A DNA stretch of 18,743 bases. Source: Aureobasidium sp. EXF-3400. Lineage: Eukaryota; Ascomycota; Dothideomycetes; Dothideales; Saccotheciaceae. The stretch spans positions 1 through 18,743 of the forward strand of contig SWBL01000583.1 in assembly GCA_024195585.1 (NCBI GenBank). Reading direction: 5' to 3'. The notes under the pieces were generated by a model, which saw only the letters and a list, made by a program, of their open reading frames with translations, did no database searches and had not been told where the DNA came from. Shown here piece after piece: positions 1 through 11,104 of the stretch (positions are counted from its first letter, which is position 1; the number at the start of each line of letters is the position of its first letter). A program made the position numbers and the translations under genes.

Positions 1-771
1 CAAGAACATCCCCGGCTACGAGACCCGCCACAAGAACGTCGACTTCTGCATCATCCGTGAGAACACCGAGGGAGAGTACTCTGGCCTCGAGCACCAGTCG
101 GTCGATGGCGTCGTCGAGTCGCTCAAGATCATCACCCGCGCAAAGTCGGAGCGCATTGCCAAGTTCGCCTACGCCTTTGCCCTGGCCAACAACCGCAAGA
201 AGGTCACCTGCATCCACAAGGCCAACATCATGAAGCTGGCCGACGGTCTCTTCCGCAACACCATCAAGAAGGTCGGTGAGGAGTTCCCCACCATCGAGAC
301 CAACGACATGATTGTCGACAACGCCTCGATGCAGTGTGTCTCCAGACCCCAACAGTTCGACGTCATGGTCATGCCCAACTTGTACGGAGGTATTCTCTCC
401 AACATTGGAGCTGGTCTCGTCGGTGGTCCCGGTATTGTTCCCGGATGCAACATGGGTCGTGATGTCGCCGTCTTCGAGCCTGGATGCAGACACGTCGGTC
501 TCGACATCAAGGGCAAGGACCAGGCCAACCCTACCGCTCTCATCCTTTCCGGAAGCATGCTCCTGAGACACATTGGTCTCGACGACCACGCCAACAGAAT
601 CTCCAAGGCCGTTTACGATGTCATCGCTGAGGGGTATGTCTATCTCGATTTCAATCTTCCTGACTACGTTACTGACAACCGCACAGCAAGACCCGCACCC
701 GCGACATGGGCGGTAACTCGACCACCCAGGAGTTCACAAGAGCCATCCTTAACTCCATGGAGAAGCAGTAA
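1..771 (+). CDS. IDH1: NAD-dependent isocitrate dehydrogenase, regulatory subunit 1, mitochondrial (5' end outside window)
   Basis: This is the C-terminal 238 residues of the non-catalytic subunit of the mitochondrial NAD-isocitrate dehydrogenase octamer, which converts isocitrate to 2-oxoglutarate in the TCA cycle. Coding segments are 2-633 and 687-771, ending at TAA 769-771. The intron 634-686 (53 bp) has a GTATGT donor and a CAG acceptor and splits a Gly codon. Seen in sequence: the RENTEGEYSG segment, the HKANIMKLADGLF segment, VDNASMQ, and the FEPGCRHVGLDIKG region, all typical of the isocitrate/isopropylmalate dehydrogenase fold. VDNASMQ is what yeast Idh1 has, as opposed to the catalytic Idh2, so I assign subunit 1. 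In yeast, Idh1 gives allosteric AMP/citrate response; that is family knowledge, not seen here. Without splicing, the frame would read on into a nonconserved tail, so the intron is well supported. It converges on the SVP26-like gene, with 148 bp between the stops. Confidence 0.95.
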
Positions 772-919
772 GTGCATAATCTACGGACAAAATAGTGGTC
801 GCAAGGCCTGGGCGGGTGTGTTGTATAGCGTGTATACCTCTCAAACAATTTTTATCTTGATTCATGAATTCGTGCAACTGGACTAATTTTGACTTTTTGG
901 AAATACCCCTGATAAATGC

Positions 920-1705
<786 letters not shown>

Positions 1706-2030
1706 GGTCGCGATGGTTCGAGCAGCAAAGAGTGACTGTTATGAGGCTTCAATGGACATGTTGGTCTTTCGCGAGCAAAGGGAAACGCATCCAACGATGC
1801 CAAGTGTCGTGTCTCTTGAACGCGGGGCCGCAGGGAGTGATCGACAAGCTGCAAGCTGCAGGTGGCAGGAACAGATCTCGGTGTTTGCAAAACTCCGTGA
1901 GGCTTCCCTCGTGTGACCAAAAGAGAAGGTGTGAAAGTGCAGTTCGAACATTCGAGTCTAAGAGCAAGAGCTATCGGTCTACGTTCCTTCTTGTACTGCC
2001 CCCTTTCTTTCCCTTCTCTCTCTCCCTCTG
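1706..2030. promoter_or_regulatory. Shared upstream region of the divergent SVP26-like and aminopeptidase genes
   Basis: A 325-bp spacer between two divergent start codons must hold both promoters and leaders. It contains a pyrimidine tract next to the aminopeptidase start and an imperfect GCTGCA-type direct repeat near 1845-1862. I see no TATA box or named factor site that I would defend. Confidence 0.55.
1999..2029 (+). promoter_or_regulatory. 31-nt uninterrupted pyrimidine (CT) tract abutting the aminopeptidase ATG
   Basis: Every base from 1999 to 2029 is C or T. CT-rich tracts often lie just upstream of transcription starts in filamentous fungi. Here the tract ends one base before the first in-frame ATG (2031), which would leave almost no leader if transcription starts downstream of it. 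This bears on which start codon is used. Confidence 0.5.
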
Positions 2031-4943
2031 ATGAACCTTCATCTCCTTCGAACAGTCCGCTCTCAGGCCGTCAGATCTGTAGTTCCTAGACGTGCTGTTG
2101 TTTCAGCTTCTCGCTCCCACTTCTTCACTACCTCTTCGGTCACATCCAACCCCGCCACTGTCCACCAACGCCAATCCACTCTCCGTCCAAACTCAAACTC
2201 TCGTCTTCCTAGATCTCGCATCCAAGCTCGTCACTGCTCGCATAGAAGAATGTGTCGCCGCGATGCCGATGCCATGGGTGCCAACCTCGACATTGCCAAA
2301 GGTCGTGAGGTCCTGCCCAAGAACGTCAAGCCCCTCCACTACCACCTGACTCTGGAGCCTAACCTCGAGACCTTCGAGTATGAGGGTAAGGTTGTCATTG
2401 AGTATGTATCCTCAATCGTTCGCCTCAAGTGAATGCTTTGGTTCTAATATACACATAGGCTCGATGTCGTCGAGGACACCACATCCATCTCGCTGAACAC
2501 AATCGACCTGAACATCAAGTCCTCCGAAGTCCACTCGGGCTCGAAGCTCATTACCTCCTCGCCTAAGCTCTCCTACGATGAGAACACCCAGACAACAACC
2601 GTCTCGTTCGATGACACCATCCCCGCCGGCCACAAGGCCACCCTCACACAAACCTTCACCGGTACTCTCAATGCTAACATGGCTGGTTTCTACCGCTCAA
2701 GCTACAAAGGCGAGGATGGTAGTGACAAGTACATTGCCACCACCCAGATGGAACCCACCGACGCTCGCAGAGCCTTCCCTTGTTTCGATGAGCCCGCCCT
2801 TAAGGCCGAGTTCACCATTACCTTGATCGCCGACAAGAAGTTGACCTGCTTGAGCAACATGGATGTCGCCAACGAGAAGGATGCCCACAACGGAAAGAAG
2901 GCTGTCACCTTCAACAAGAGTCCCCTCATGTCGACCTACCTTCTGGCTTTCATCGTCGGTGAGCTCAACATGATCGAGACCGATGCCTTTAGACTCCCCG
3001 TTCGTGTCTTTGCAACTCCCGACAAGGACATTGAGCACGGTCGTTTCTCTCTGGAACTCGCAGCCAAGACCCTGGACTTCTACGAGACCAAGTTCAACAG
3101 CAAGTTCCCTCTCCCCAAGATGGACATGGTTGCCATCCCCGACTTCAGCGCTGGCGCTATGGAGAACTGGGGTCTGGTCACTTACCGTGTTGTTGACCTT
3201 CTGTTTGACGAGAAGACCAGCAGTGCTTCCACCAAGCAAAGAGTCGCCGAGGTTGTGCAGCACGAGCTTGCTCACCAGTGGTTCGGTAACCTCGTCACTA
3301 TGGACTTTTGGGATGGGCTCTGGCTCAATGAAGGATTCGCCACATGGATGTCGTGGTACTCCTGCAACGAGTTCTACCCCGAGTGGAAGGTGTGGCAGGG
3401 CTATGTTACAGACAACCTCCAGAGCGCTCTTGCTCTCGACTCTCTGCGCAGCTCTCACCCCATCGAGGTTCCTGTTAAGCGCGCAGACGAGATCAACCAG
3501 ATTTTCGACGCCATCTCATACTCCAAGGGATCGTGTGTTCTTCGTATGGTCTCCAAGTACCTTGGCGAAGAGACTTTCATGGAGGGTGTCAGACGCTACC
3601 TTAAGAAGCACGCCTTTGGCAACACTCAGACCAACGACCTCTGGGCTGCTTTGAGTGATGCTAGCGGCAAGGACGTTGAGAAGATCATGGATATCTGGAC
3701 CAAGAACGTCGGTTTCCCTGTTGTTAGCGTCACCGAGGATGCCAAGAACAACTCTGTACATGTCAAGCAAAACAGATTCTTGCGCACCGCAGATGTCAAG
3801 CCCGAGGAAGACAAGATCTTGTACCCCGTGTTCCTTGGTCTCCGCTCCGCGGACGGCGTTGACGAAGAGCTCACCCTCGATGGTCGTGAGAAGAGCTTCA
3901 AGGTCAAGGACCTCGATTTCTACAAGATCAACGCAGACCACTCTGGTATTTACAGAACTTCGTACTCTCCTGAGCGCCTACAGAAGCTTGGAGAGGCTGC
4001 TAAGAAGGGTCTCCTTACCGTTGAGGACAGAGCTGGCATGATTGCCGATGCTGGTGCTCTCGCTGCATCTGGCTACCAGAAGACATCTGGTGTCCTTTCC
4101 CTGCTCCAGGGCTTCGACACCGAGCCCGAATTCGTTGTTTGGGATGAGCTCACTGCCCGTATCGCTTCGGTACGCGCAGCTTGGGTCTTCCAGGACGATA
4201 AGGTCAAGGACGCCCTCAAGGCCTTCCAGCGCGACCTTGTCAGCAAGAAGTCGCACGAGCTTGGCTGGGACTTCAAGGAAAGTGACGGTCACATTGAGCA
4301 GCAGTTCAAGTCGCTCCTCTTCAGCAGCGCAGCTCTCTCGGGTGATGAGAAGACCAAGGCAGCTGCACTCGAGATGTTCGAGAAGTTCAAGAACGGTGAC
4401 AGATCAGCTATCCACCCCAACCTGCGTGGTGGAGTGTACGCTGTTGCTCTTCAGAACGGAGGCGAGGCCGAGTACGATGCCATCTTGAACGAGTACAGAA
4501 CCGCCAAGATCGCGGATGAGCGCAACACAGCGCTGCGTTCCATTGGACGTGCTAGACAACCCGAACTCATCAAGCGCACACTTGCCATGGCATTGAGCAA
4601 GGAGGTCAAGGACCAAGACATCTATCTTCCTCTGGGAGGTCTTCGTTCGCACAAGGAGGGAATCCTCGCACTGTGGGATTGGGTCAAGGTCAACTGGGAT
4701 ACCATCTACAAGAAGCTTCCTCCTGGTCTTAGTATGCTCGGCAGTGTCGTCAGCCTCTGTACAAGCAGCTTCACCAGTGAGAAGCAGATTCAGGAGATTG
4801 ATGCATTCTTCAAGGAGCGCAGCACCAAGGGCTTTGACCAGAGTCTTGCACAGAGCTTCGATGCGATTAGAGCCAAGGAGGGGTGGTTGAAGAGAGACGC
4901 CGAAGATGTAGAGGCATGGCTCAAGGCCAACAAGTACCTGTGA
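2031..4943 (+). CDS. APE2: M1-family zinc aminopeptidase (Ape2/Aap1, puromycin-sensitive type)
   Basis: Predicted 951-residue zinc metallopeptidase that removes N-terminal residues from peptides. Exons are 2031-2401 and 2459-4943. The 57-bp intron 2402-2458 has GTATGT, CTAAT and TAG and contains an in-frame stop, so retention would truncate the protein. Seen: exopeptidase motif GAMEN at residues 356-360; zinc site HELAH at 392-396 with the third ligand Glu415 in NEGF, the exact HEXXH-X18-E spacing; a C-terminal helical ERAP1-like region from about residue 600 onward. The first 70 or so residues are rich in Arg, Ser and Thr and poor in acidic residues, like a mitochondrial presequence. In-frame ATGs at 2250 and 2274 sit just before the conserved [11 protein letters not shown] start of the mature domain, so a cytosolic form is possible. 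Codon use is strongly C-ending, suggesting high expression. Family is secure; the symbol is by analogy with yeast. Confidence 0.95.
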
Positions 4944-5265
4944 GCGATCCAGGACTTTTGATAAATTTTGTAATATTACGGAGTACATGGTAAACATGTG
5001 ACGGATATGTAGAGATAATACATGGTTATATTTCTGCCTATAAAGAAACCAAGATATAGTCATGGCCGTTGCGATGATGGTCAATAGTTCGGATTGTTCA
5101 CATGAAGATCAGCACAGTCGGGGTTGGTGACGCCAAGTGAAGCGTGCGTCACGGTTGGGACAAGGCATTCGTGGCCTCGCAGAGCAAACGGTGAGGGAGT
5201 TATTCCTTCTCGTAATGCTCGTCTTGTAGGATGCAGTCGTAAGATGATTCGACAAATCTCACAGA
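4944..5265. other. Intergenic spacer, aminopeptidase 3' end to SEC59 promoter
   Basis: 322 bp between tandem genes. The AT-rich first part (TGATAAATTTTGTAATATTA near 4958-4978) is a plausible 3'-end processing region for the aminopeptidase. The second part holds an inverted repeat GTGACGC (5127-5133) / GCGTCAC (5146-5152), two TGACG half-sites facing each other about 115-140 bp upstream of the SEC59 start. No gene is seen. Confidence 0.5.
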
Positions 5266-7960
5266 ATGCCCACCGCCGGCGATGAACGCGACCGCTCACC
5301 ACACCCCTATGCCCGCCGAGGGCGCCGAGCTGCCACATTCGAAGAGAGCAGCAACCACCAAACACCAACCAATCTGTCGAGTGAGAGCGGTACTGAAGCC
5401 GACGATGAGCGACCACAATACCTGAAGGCCCTACCACCTTCTTCACGTCCAGCCAAAGGACTGCGACAAGTGGATGGTGCACCCTCTCCGCTGCTTACTC
5501 CTTCGCAACTCGACAACCAAGGCCATCGATTGTCCGAAGGATATTTTGATCACAAGCAGACCCAGACGGCAACAGAACAGGCCGAAGAAGATGAACTGCT
5601 GGTCGCTCGACGGCTGTTTGAGAAGAGGACAAGAGCTGAGCGAATCCGTCGCATATCAGAGGGTGCTTTGCTTGCTGTCATCGGTCTGATCATAGTCCTT
5701 GCTCCCTCTGTAACGCATGCTCTCTGGAACTGGCATCGAGGTTTGTTTGCTAGTCTTGAATATCTGGGTCAGATGCTGATGCCTTACAGTAGAGGTCGCC
5801 TCTCAATTGGCCGTTGTTGCTCTTCTCATCGCTGTATACCCCCTGAGGATTGTCATCTTCTCTCCTTCCGACGACACATCCCGTCCAAGATGGCGCCGCT
5901 TCCGAGTCCCTGCCTCTTTCGATCCTGCCTCGATTCTATACCCTACTTTTGTCCCCGTTTTAATCGCCCTTACTTTACTGCCGCAGTACCCAGCTCTACT
6001 ATTACCTAACCTAATATTGGGCCTGGCCTCTCTACCGCCTCGCCTTTTCCCTCCGCTGTCTCGTCTCAAGGATATCAACACGCTTCACTGGATCGTCTCT
6101 ATCACACCACTCATCTTCTCCGAGAACACAGAACTGCCCTCCCACGCATTTCCTCCGACACCTTACAAACTCAAGGCAAGCCAGCCTCCGTTCTTGCAGC
6201 CCGAGCTGCTCACCCTGCTATATCCTCTACATCAGGCCTTGTTACAGCCCCTGCACTACTTGACCACGACCAGTCTCTTGGCTCCGGAGAAGCACCTCCT
6301 TTCGGCTGGATTGATCAATCTTCTCGTCTTCGCAACTTCACCTCAGACTGCTATCCTGCGTGCTCTGCTATGGGTCGGAGGCGTCTGGCTTCTCGTATTG
6401 TGCACTCATGTTACACGCTGGAATGTGGCACTTGCACGTGTACCTCGATGGAGATTCCGACGAACTACCTCCAAGTCCGATCGTTCGTCTCACACGAAAC
6501 AGGACCTTACCTCCAGAATCACAAAGTGGCTGTCTCCCTTTACACGTTATCGGGATGACGACAGTGACGCCGATGTCCCTGTCCCTGTCCAAAGGATCCG
6601 GTCTCAACCTCGCAAGACGCCCAAACTTGATGTCAACACTGTTTTGACCGACCACGAGTTTCAGGAGCCGAAATCAGCTGTCGAAGCAAACCCACCAACT
6701 CACCGAGACTCGGTTGTGGATGCAAATGATTTCTCTAGGAAGAGAAGACACACCATCGCGGGCATGGACGCTCCCGCGTCCCTGCTCGGCGACACTCCGA
6801 GTGTAGCTACTCAGCGCAGACCTCGCCGGCTCCGTGATTGGCATCTAAACTTAACGCCTGAAGGTGCATTCATGTATAAGTGGGCATACGCCATCTACAT
6901 TATCACGACAATCGCCTTTGTCATCTTGGTCCCAGTACGGCAAACAATCTCAGATGCTGCTCTAAACTCCGCAGAACCCGTCATCTGGGCATTCGAGTAC
7001 TTGTTCTCAGATATACCCTCTTTCTTCAATGCCTTTTCCTCGAGGGTCGACCGCATTGCCTACAAAGATGAGATTTTGCGAAACCTGTCATTCCACGGCT
7101 CTTCGGTTCCTGGTGTGAGAGCTGCAGTGGGTGCAGCCAATACACGACTTCTCATCGTTGCATATTGGGCAGCTGTGCTGTGTATCGGTTTAATCGCAGT
7201 CTTGCGACTCACTCCTTTCATCGAAGTCGACACAAGACGAAAAGTCTTTCACGCGGTTATGGTGACTATGCTTTTACCTTCCATCTTCGTGGACCCTTGC
7301 TTTTGCTCTTTGGCTCTGGGTATCGTGCTCGCTATTTTCCTCATCCTGGAAATCATTCGCGCGGGCCAGGTACCTCCTTTAGGCATCGCTATTGGACGAT
7401 TCGTAGCACCATATGTAGATGGCAGAGACCTGCGTGGTCCTATGGTGGTCAGTCATGTGTTTTTACTCATTGGCTGCGCGATCCCACTCTGGCTTTCTCT
7501 TTCCGGCATTGGACGCACTGAAAGCGGGAAATGGCCGGGCTGGGAGACTGAACATCAAGTTAGAGAGGTTGCTATGGTGGCGGGGGTTATTTGTGTGGGT
7601 ATGGGGGATGCGGCTGCTAGTCTTATTGGTAGACGCTTTGGAAGGTGTAAGTGGCCGTGGATTGGGGGTAAGAGTTTGGAGGGTAGTGCTGCTTTTGCTG
7701 TTGCTGTTACTGTTGGTTTGCTATTCGCCAAAACCTGGGTGAGGTTTGGAGGGTGGAGTGAGGTTTACTCTCCTCCCAATGCCACCGCCAGCACTTCTGG
7801 GCTGCTGGGGCAAAGTGTAGGAGGTTGGGGTATAGAGGTTGCGAAGATGTTTGTTTGTGGATGTGGAGCGAGTTTCATGGAAGCTGTGCTCACGGGGGCT
7901 AACGACAATGTTGTTGTTCCTGTTGCTTTGTGGTTGCTTGTCAAAAGTATGGGCGTTTAG
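5266..7960 (+). CDS. SEC59: Dolichol kinase (Sec59), ER membrane
   Basis: Predicted 881-residue multi-pass ER membrane enzyme that phosphorylates dolichol with CTP, supplying dolichyl phosphate for N-glycosylation, O-mannosylation and GPI anchors. Exons are 5266-5740 and 5790-7960. The 49-bp intron 5741-5789 has donor GTTTGT, branch CTGAT and acceptor CAG; the junction reads LWNWHRVEVASQLA. Seen: about 130 residues of polar, charged N terminus, then a first hydrophobic span (GALLAVIGLIIVLAP), further membrane segments, a polar loop around residues 370-490, and a conserved C-terminal catalytic half. The latter has TRRKVFHAVMV, the CTP-binding-type stretch GDAAASLIGRRFGRCKWP with Asp765, KSLEG with Lys786, and a final NDNVVVPVALWLL segment. 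It is longer than yeast Sec59 (519 residues), mostly through the N-terminal tail and the loop. The last 400 bases are strongly G/T-rich compared with the rest. Convergent with the BEM46 gene. Confidence 0.93.
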
Positions 7961-8754
7961 ATTTTGGTTAGAATCTCAAAGTAGATGGATCTTAATGTTT
8001 GCTTGATTCTCTTTGGTCGATTGTCCATTGATTGTTTATGTTTTCTTGTCTGTAGCTTGTTTCATTGCCGCTTGGAGAACTTTGTGGTACAACTATAGTT
8101 GGATGGTGTGTGCCTCTTTGAGATCCCCCAGACATGGGCATCCGGAAGTTGTAGAACTTTGGCAAAGATCGTAGAGACTCCAGGGGACAGACTGGTTTCT
8201 CGCGTGCGCGAGAGACTAGTACCATTAGCTGTAGGAAAGCATGATACTTTCAAGATAGAGTGACGTCCACGGAGAGAAGTCATCTTGAGAAGTTTCCATA
8301 GCCATACTTATACTTACGAAGATACTGTGCATTTGACTGGTATACAAGCTCAACTCTTGTTGCCATGAGAGAGGGAAATAGTTGTTGTCATGATTGGACA
8401 AGTTTAGTATGATACCGAGATACCACACTTTTTTATGATATAGCACGCGTTCTCAAAAGACTCTTATCATGACATCTTTCCGTACCTAGCTGTTCACTGC
8501 TATCAATTTGTAGACACGGTCGAGTCGGTACATTTTTGACCAGTTATATCAGTGTAGCATATTATGTATATCCGTAGAGCTGACAGTGTATTATGAAAAT
8601 AGAATAAAGAAAAATCGCGGCAGAGAATTGATAATGTTCTGTGAAGAAAAGATATAAGAACTGTTGACGACTTGACCACACTTGAAGTTGTGTACTGATG
8701 CACGACTGGTCCGTACATAAACTACAATGGCACTCTGACCAAAGGGCTGCGATA
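7961..8754. other. Convergent intergenic region (3' ends of SEC59 and BEM46)
   Basis: 794 bp between two facing stop codons, relatively AT-rich, with many stops in all frames. A run AGAATAAAGAAAAAT near 8600-8614 reads on the minus strand as a T-rich stretch and could take part in BEM46 3'-end formation. Short open frames here start at random ATGs, lack splice-linked partners and show no recognisable motif. I see no RNA gene. Confidence 0.5.
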
Positions 8755-9785
8755 TTAGACGACGTACTTGTCGATGAAATCCTGGATGTTGTGGAAATAA
8801 CCAGCTTCGGCGACTGTATTGTTGTGGTCGCCGTAAGGGAACTCCTTCCAAATCTTGGGCTCTGACTGGCAGATGTCGAAGAGCTTCTTCATGTGTGATG
8901 GTCTGTTTCATTGATTAGTATCATACTTTGGAAGATCTGGTATTGATACGTACGGTACGATCTCATCTTGGAGCCCGCTCAAGAACAAGATGGGAACGTT
9001 GGTGACTTGTGGAAGCATTTCTTCACTAGGCCAAACCTGATGACAGAGGGGTGTCAAGTATTTTGCTGCAGGAATCACACTGTTGCAAGTTAGTCGGTTT
9101 GCCATCACGCAACTTGTCAGAAATGGTCCTTACCTCGGGATCATCTTCTTGATACTGAGGAAAGTGTTCTCAAGTATCAAGCCAGCAATATCGCCTCGAT
9201 CCTTGTTCTTGACAGCAAGGCCGATACTGACAGCACCTCCCAGACTCTGACCGTAGATGACGATCTTAGTTTTCTTGAGATCTTCTCGGCTTCGAATATA
9301 GTCAAGTCCAGTCTGCGAATCAATTGCGATGCCCTTTTCGTTCGGGTTGCCGGTGGATAGGCCATATCCTCGGTACTGAAGCATCAATACATTGCAATAC
9401 ATATCGTTCGCCAGGATTTTAGCAATAGGAAGTCGATGACCGATGTTTCCAGCATTTCCATGGAACATGAGTAGAGTGACATTCTTGGCCTTGCTGGCGT
9501 TTCCTGGCTTGATGAGGAATGCGCTCAGCTTCTCACCATCCGATGTAGGTAGAGTGAGCTCCTCGGCGTCCAGTCCCAGTTGAGATGGTCTAGGTACATC
9601 GGTGCGAGCATTTGCAGGAATGTTCCGAGGATAAATGAGTTCACTCGGTAGGGTCAGAAGAGGCAGGTTAAGTGAAATCAGAAGACATACTTCTGGTAGT
9701 AGAAGAGGCCGCTACTAACGACCATGCCCAGACCAGAAGCGAATATGAAAGGTATGCGAAGGTAACCCCATAGTAGAGTTGCCAT
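8755..9785 (-). CDS. BEM46: BEM46/ABHD13-like alpha/beta hydrolase, membrane-anchored
   Basis: Predicted serine hydrolase of the Bem46/ABHD13 family; in Neurospora BEM46 is ER-targeted and needed for normal hyphal development (family knowledge). Substrate is unknown. Exons, all complement: 9691-9785, 9134-9643, 8954-9079, 8755-8902, giving 292 residues. Introns are 9644-9690, 9080-9133 and 8903-8953; the last two have CTAAC/CTAAT branch points. Seen: an N-terminal hydrophobic anchor (LRIPFIFASGLGMVVSSGLF), NELIYPRNIPANAR, oxyanion-type FHGNAGNIGHRL, nucleophile GQSLGG (Ser165), Asp240 in SGLQDEIVPPSHM, and His270 in GDHNN, a complete catalytic triad. Start choice: ATG 9785 has G at -3 and G at +4 and gives the usual family length of about 300. 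An in-frame ATG at 9938 would add 51 residues but has a weak context; with it the triad would be Ser216/Asp291/His321. Divergent from PRE3. Confidence 0.92.
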
Positions 9786-10195
9786 GTCCCCGGATGTTTC
9801 TGAGAAACGGCGGGATTGAGAGTTGGATGGTTTGTTCAAGGCAGGCTTTGGGGAAACATCCGGTTTAGTAGAGGAAAGCGAAGCGAATTTGAAATTTATC
9901 TCGCGAGGAAGGTACTTTGAGAGGCGAGGTATCACCATAGGTAGGTGCGGAGAGGGATTAACGAAAGACTGCGCGCACCTTCTGCATGGGAGAGCTGCTC
10001 AGGGGAAGGTGATTGGTGGTGGAGTTGGAGCGCCAAGCTTTCGGCGTCACCAACTGGCGTGCATCATTGATGGTTTGCCTGGAGCTGTTCGCAACATCCG
10101 ACTCGCATCTCACTTTCAACATAACACGCGCGCTCTTCCATCTGCATACTTCTGGACTCATCAGACCTCTCACACCGCACATACACAACACACAC
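9786..10195. promoter_or_regulatory. Shared upstream region of divergent BEM46 and PRE3
   Basis: 410 bp between the chosen starts (257 bp if BEM46 starts at 9938). An inverted CCAAT box (ATTGG, 10012-10016) lies about 180 bp upstream of the PRE3 start. The yeast proteasome element GGTGGCAAA is not present. A CA-rich leader (ACATACACAACACACAC) precedes the PRE3 ATG, as is common for well-translated fungal mRNAs. Confidence 0.5.
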
Positions 10196-11104
10196 ATGAT
10201 GATCGGACAAGCAACGGGCATGCTCGGCGAGGGTAAGATTGCCTCCGAAGAGCAGCTGTGCCAGGAGCTTACCAAGATGCAGATGGCATCCACATCGATA
10301 TGAATCACCTCAAGAAGGGCGAGGTCAAGTGAGTGTCGCCTGAACTTGGTCAAGAGCTTGATGGAATGCTAACACGAGACAACAGCCTCGGAACCTCCAT
10401 GTACGTCGAACCATCACCAAGCCCACGCCCCTCACCTTACTGAACTGTATACAGCATGGCCATCAACTTCAAGGACGGTGTTATCCTCGGCGCAGACAGC
10501 AGAACTACCACCGGCGCTTACATTGCCAACCGTGTCACCGACAAACTCACCCAAGTCCACGATACCATCTGGTGTTGCAGATCCGGTTCCGCCGCAGACA
10601 CCCAAGCAGTTGCAGACATTGTTCAATACCACCTGAACATGTACGGCATCAACAACAACGAGCCTCCTACCACACAAACCGCCGCCGCCATCTTCCAAGA
10701 GCTGTGCTATGACAACAAGGATATGCTGAGGTATGTTTGGCCCTGGGCCGCCGTGTCGGATTGACACTGATCGTGTGCGCAGTGCTGGAATTATCATTGC
10801 TGGATGGGATCGTAGACATGGTGGCCAAGTCTACTCAATACCGTTGGGTGGCTCTCTTCACAAGCAGTCCTACGCAATCGCTGGTTCTGGTTCAACCTAC
10901 ATCTACGGTTACTGCGACGCCAACTGGAAGGAGGGTATGACCGAGGAGGAGGGTATCGACTTCGTCAAGGGATCTTTGAGGGAGGCTATCAAGTGGGATG
11001 GAAGTTCAGGCGGTGTGATTCGCATGGTCGTCCTCACCGCAAAGGGTGCCGTGAGACATCTCTACTTGCCCGACAATGGCTACACCGGTCCTGGTTCTAA
11101 GTGA
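10196..11104 (+). CDS. PRE3: 20S proteasome subunit beta1 (caspase-like site), Pre3/PSMB6
   Basis: Predicted 231-residue precursor of the catalytic beta1 subunit of the 20S core, which cleaves after acidic residues. Five exons: 10196-10232, 10283-10328, 10386-10400, 10455-10730, 10783-11104. Introns are 50, 57, 54 and 52 bp. Splicing gives the leader [18 protein letters not shown], matching yeast Pre3 NGIQVDINRLKKGEVSLG in layout. The mature chain starts at Thr31 ([11 protein letters not shown]), leaving 201 residues. Seen in mature numbering: Thr1 nucleophile, Asp17 in [11 protein letters not shown], Lys33 in VTDKLT, and Arg45 in [11 protein letters not shown], the S1 residue behind the caspase-like preference; also [13 protein letters not shown]. 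The 15-nt third exon encodes the cleavage site and Thr1. The first exon was chosen because its GTAAGA donor restores frame and conservation; a simpler model starting at ATG 10302 would shorten the propeptide. Confidence 0.93.

Noticed and set aside
230..886. IDH1 reading straight through to 886
   Set aside because: The tail after GAEG-like IAEG loses all similarity, while splicing 634-686 restores KTRTRDMGGNSTTQEFT, the family C terminus.
2697..3458. 253-codon open frame antisense to the aminopeptidase
   Set aside because: It mirrors the strong C-ending codon bias of the sense gene, has no recognisable domain and covers the conserved GAMEN/HEXXH region. It is a shadow frame.
4404..5084. 226-codon minus-strand open frame running from the SEC59 upstream spacer into the aminopeptidase 3' end
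   Set aside because: Most of it is antisense to conserved coding sequence, and the spacer part has no family resemblance.
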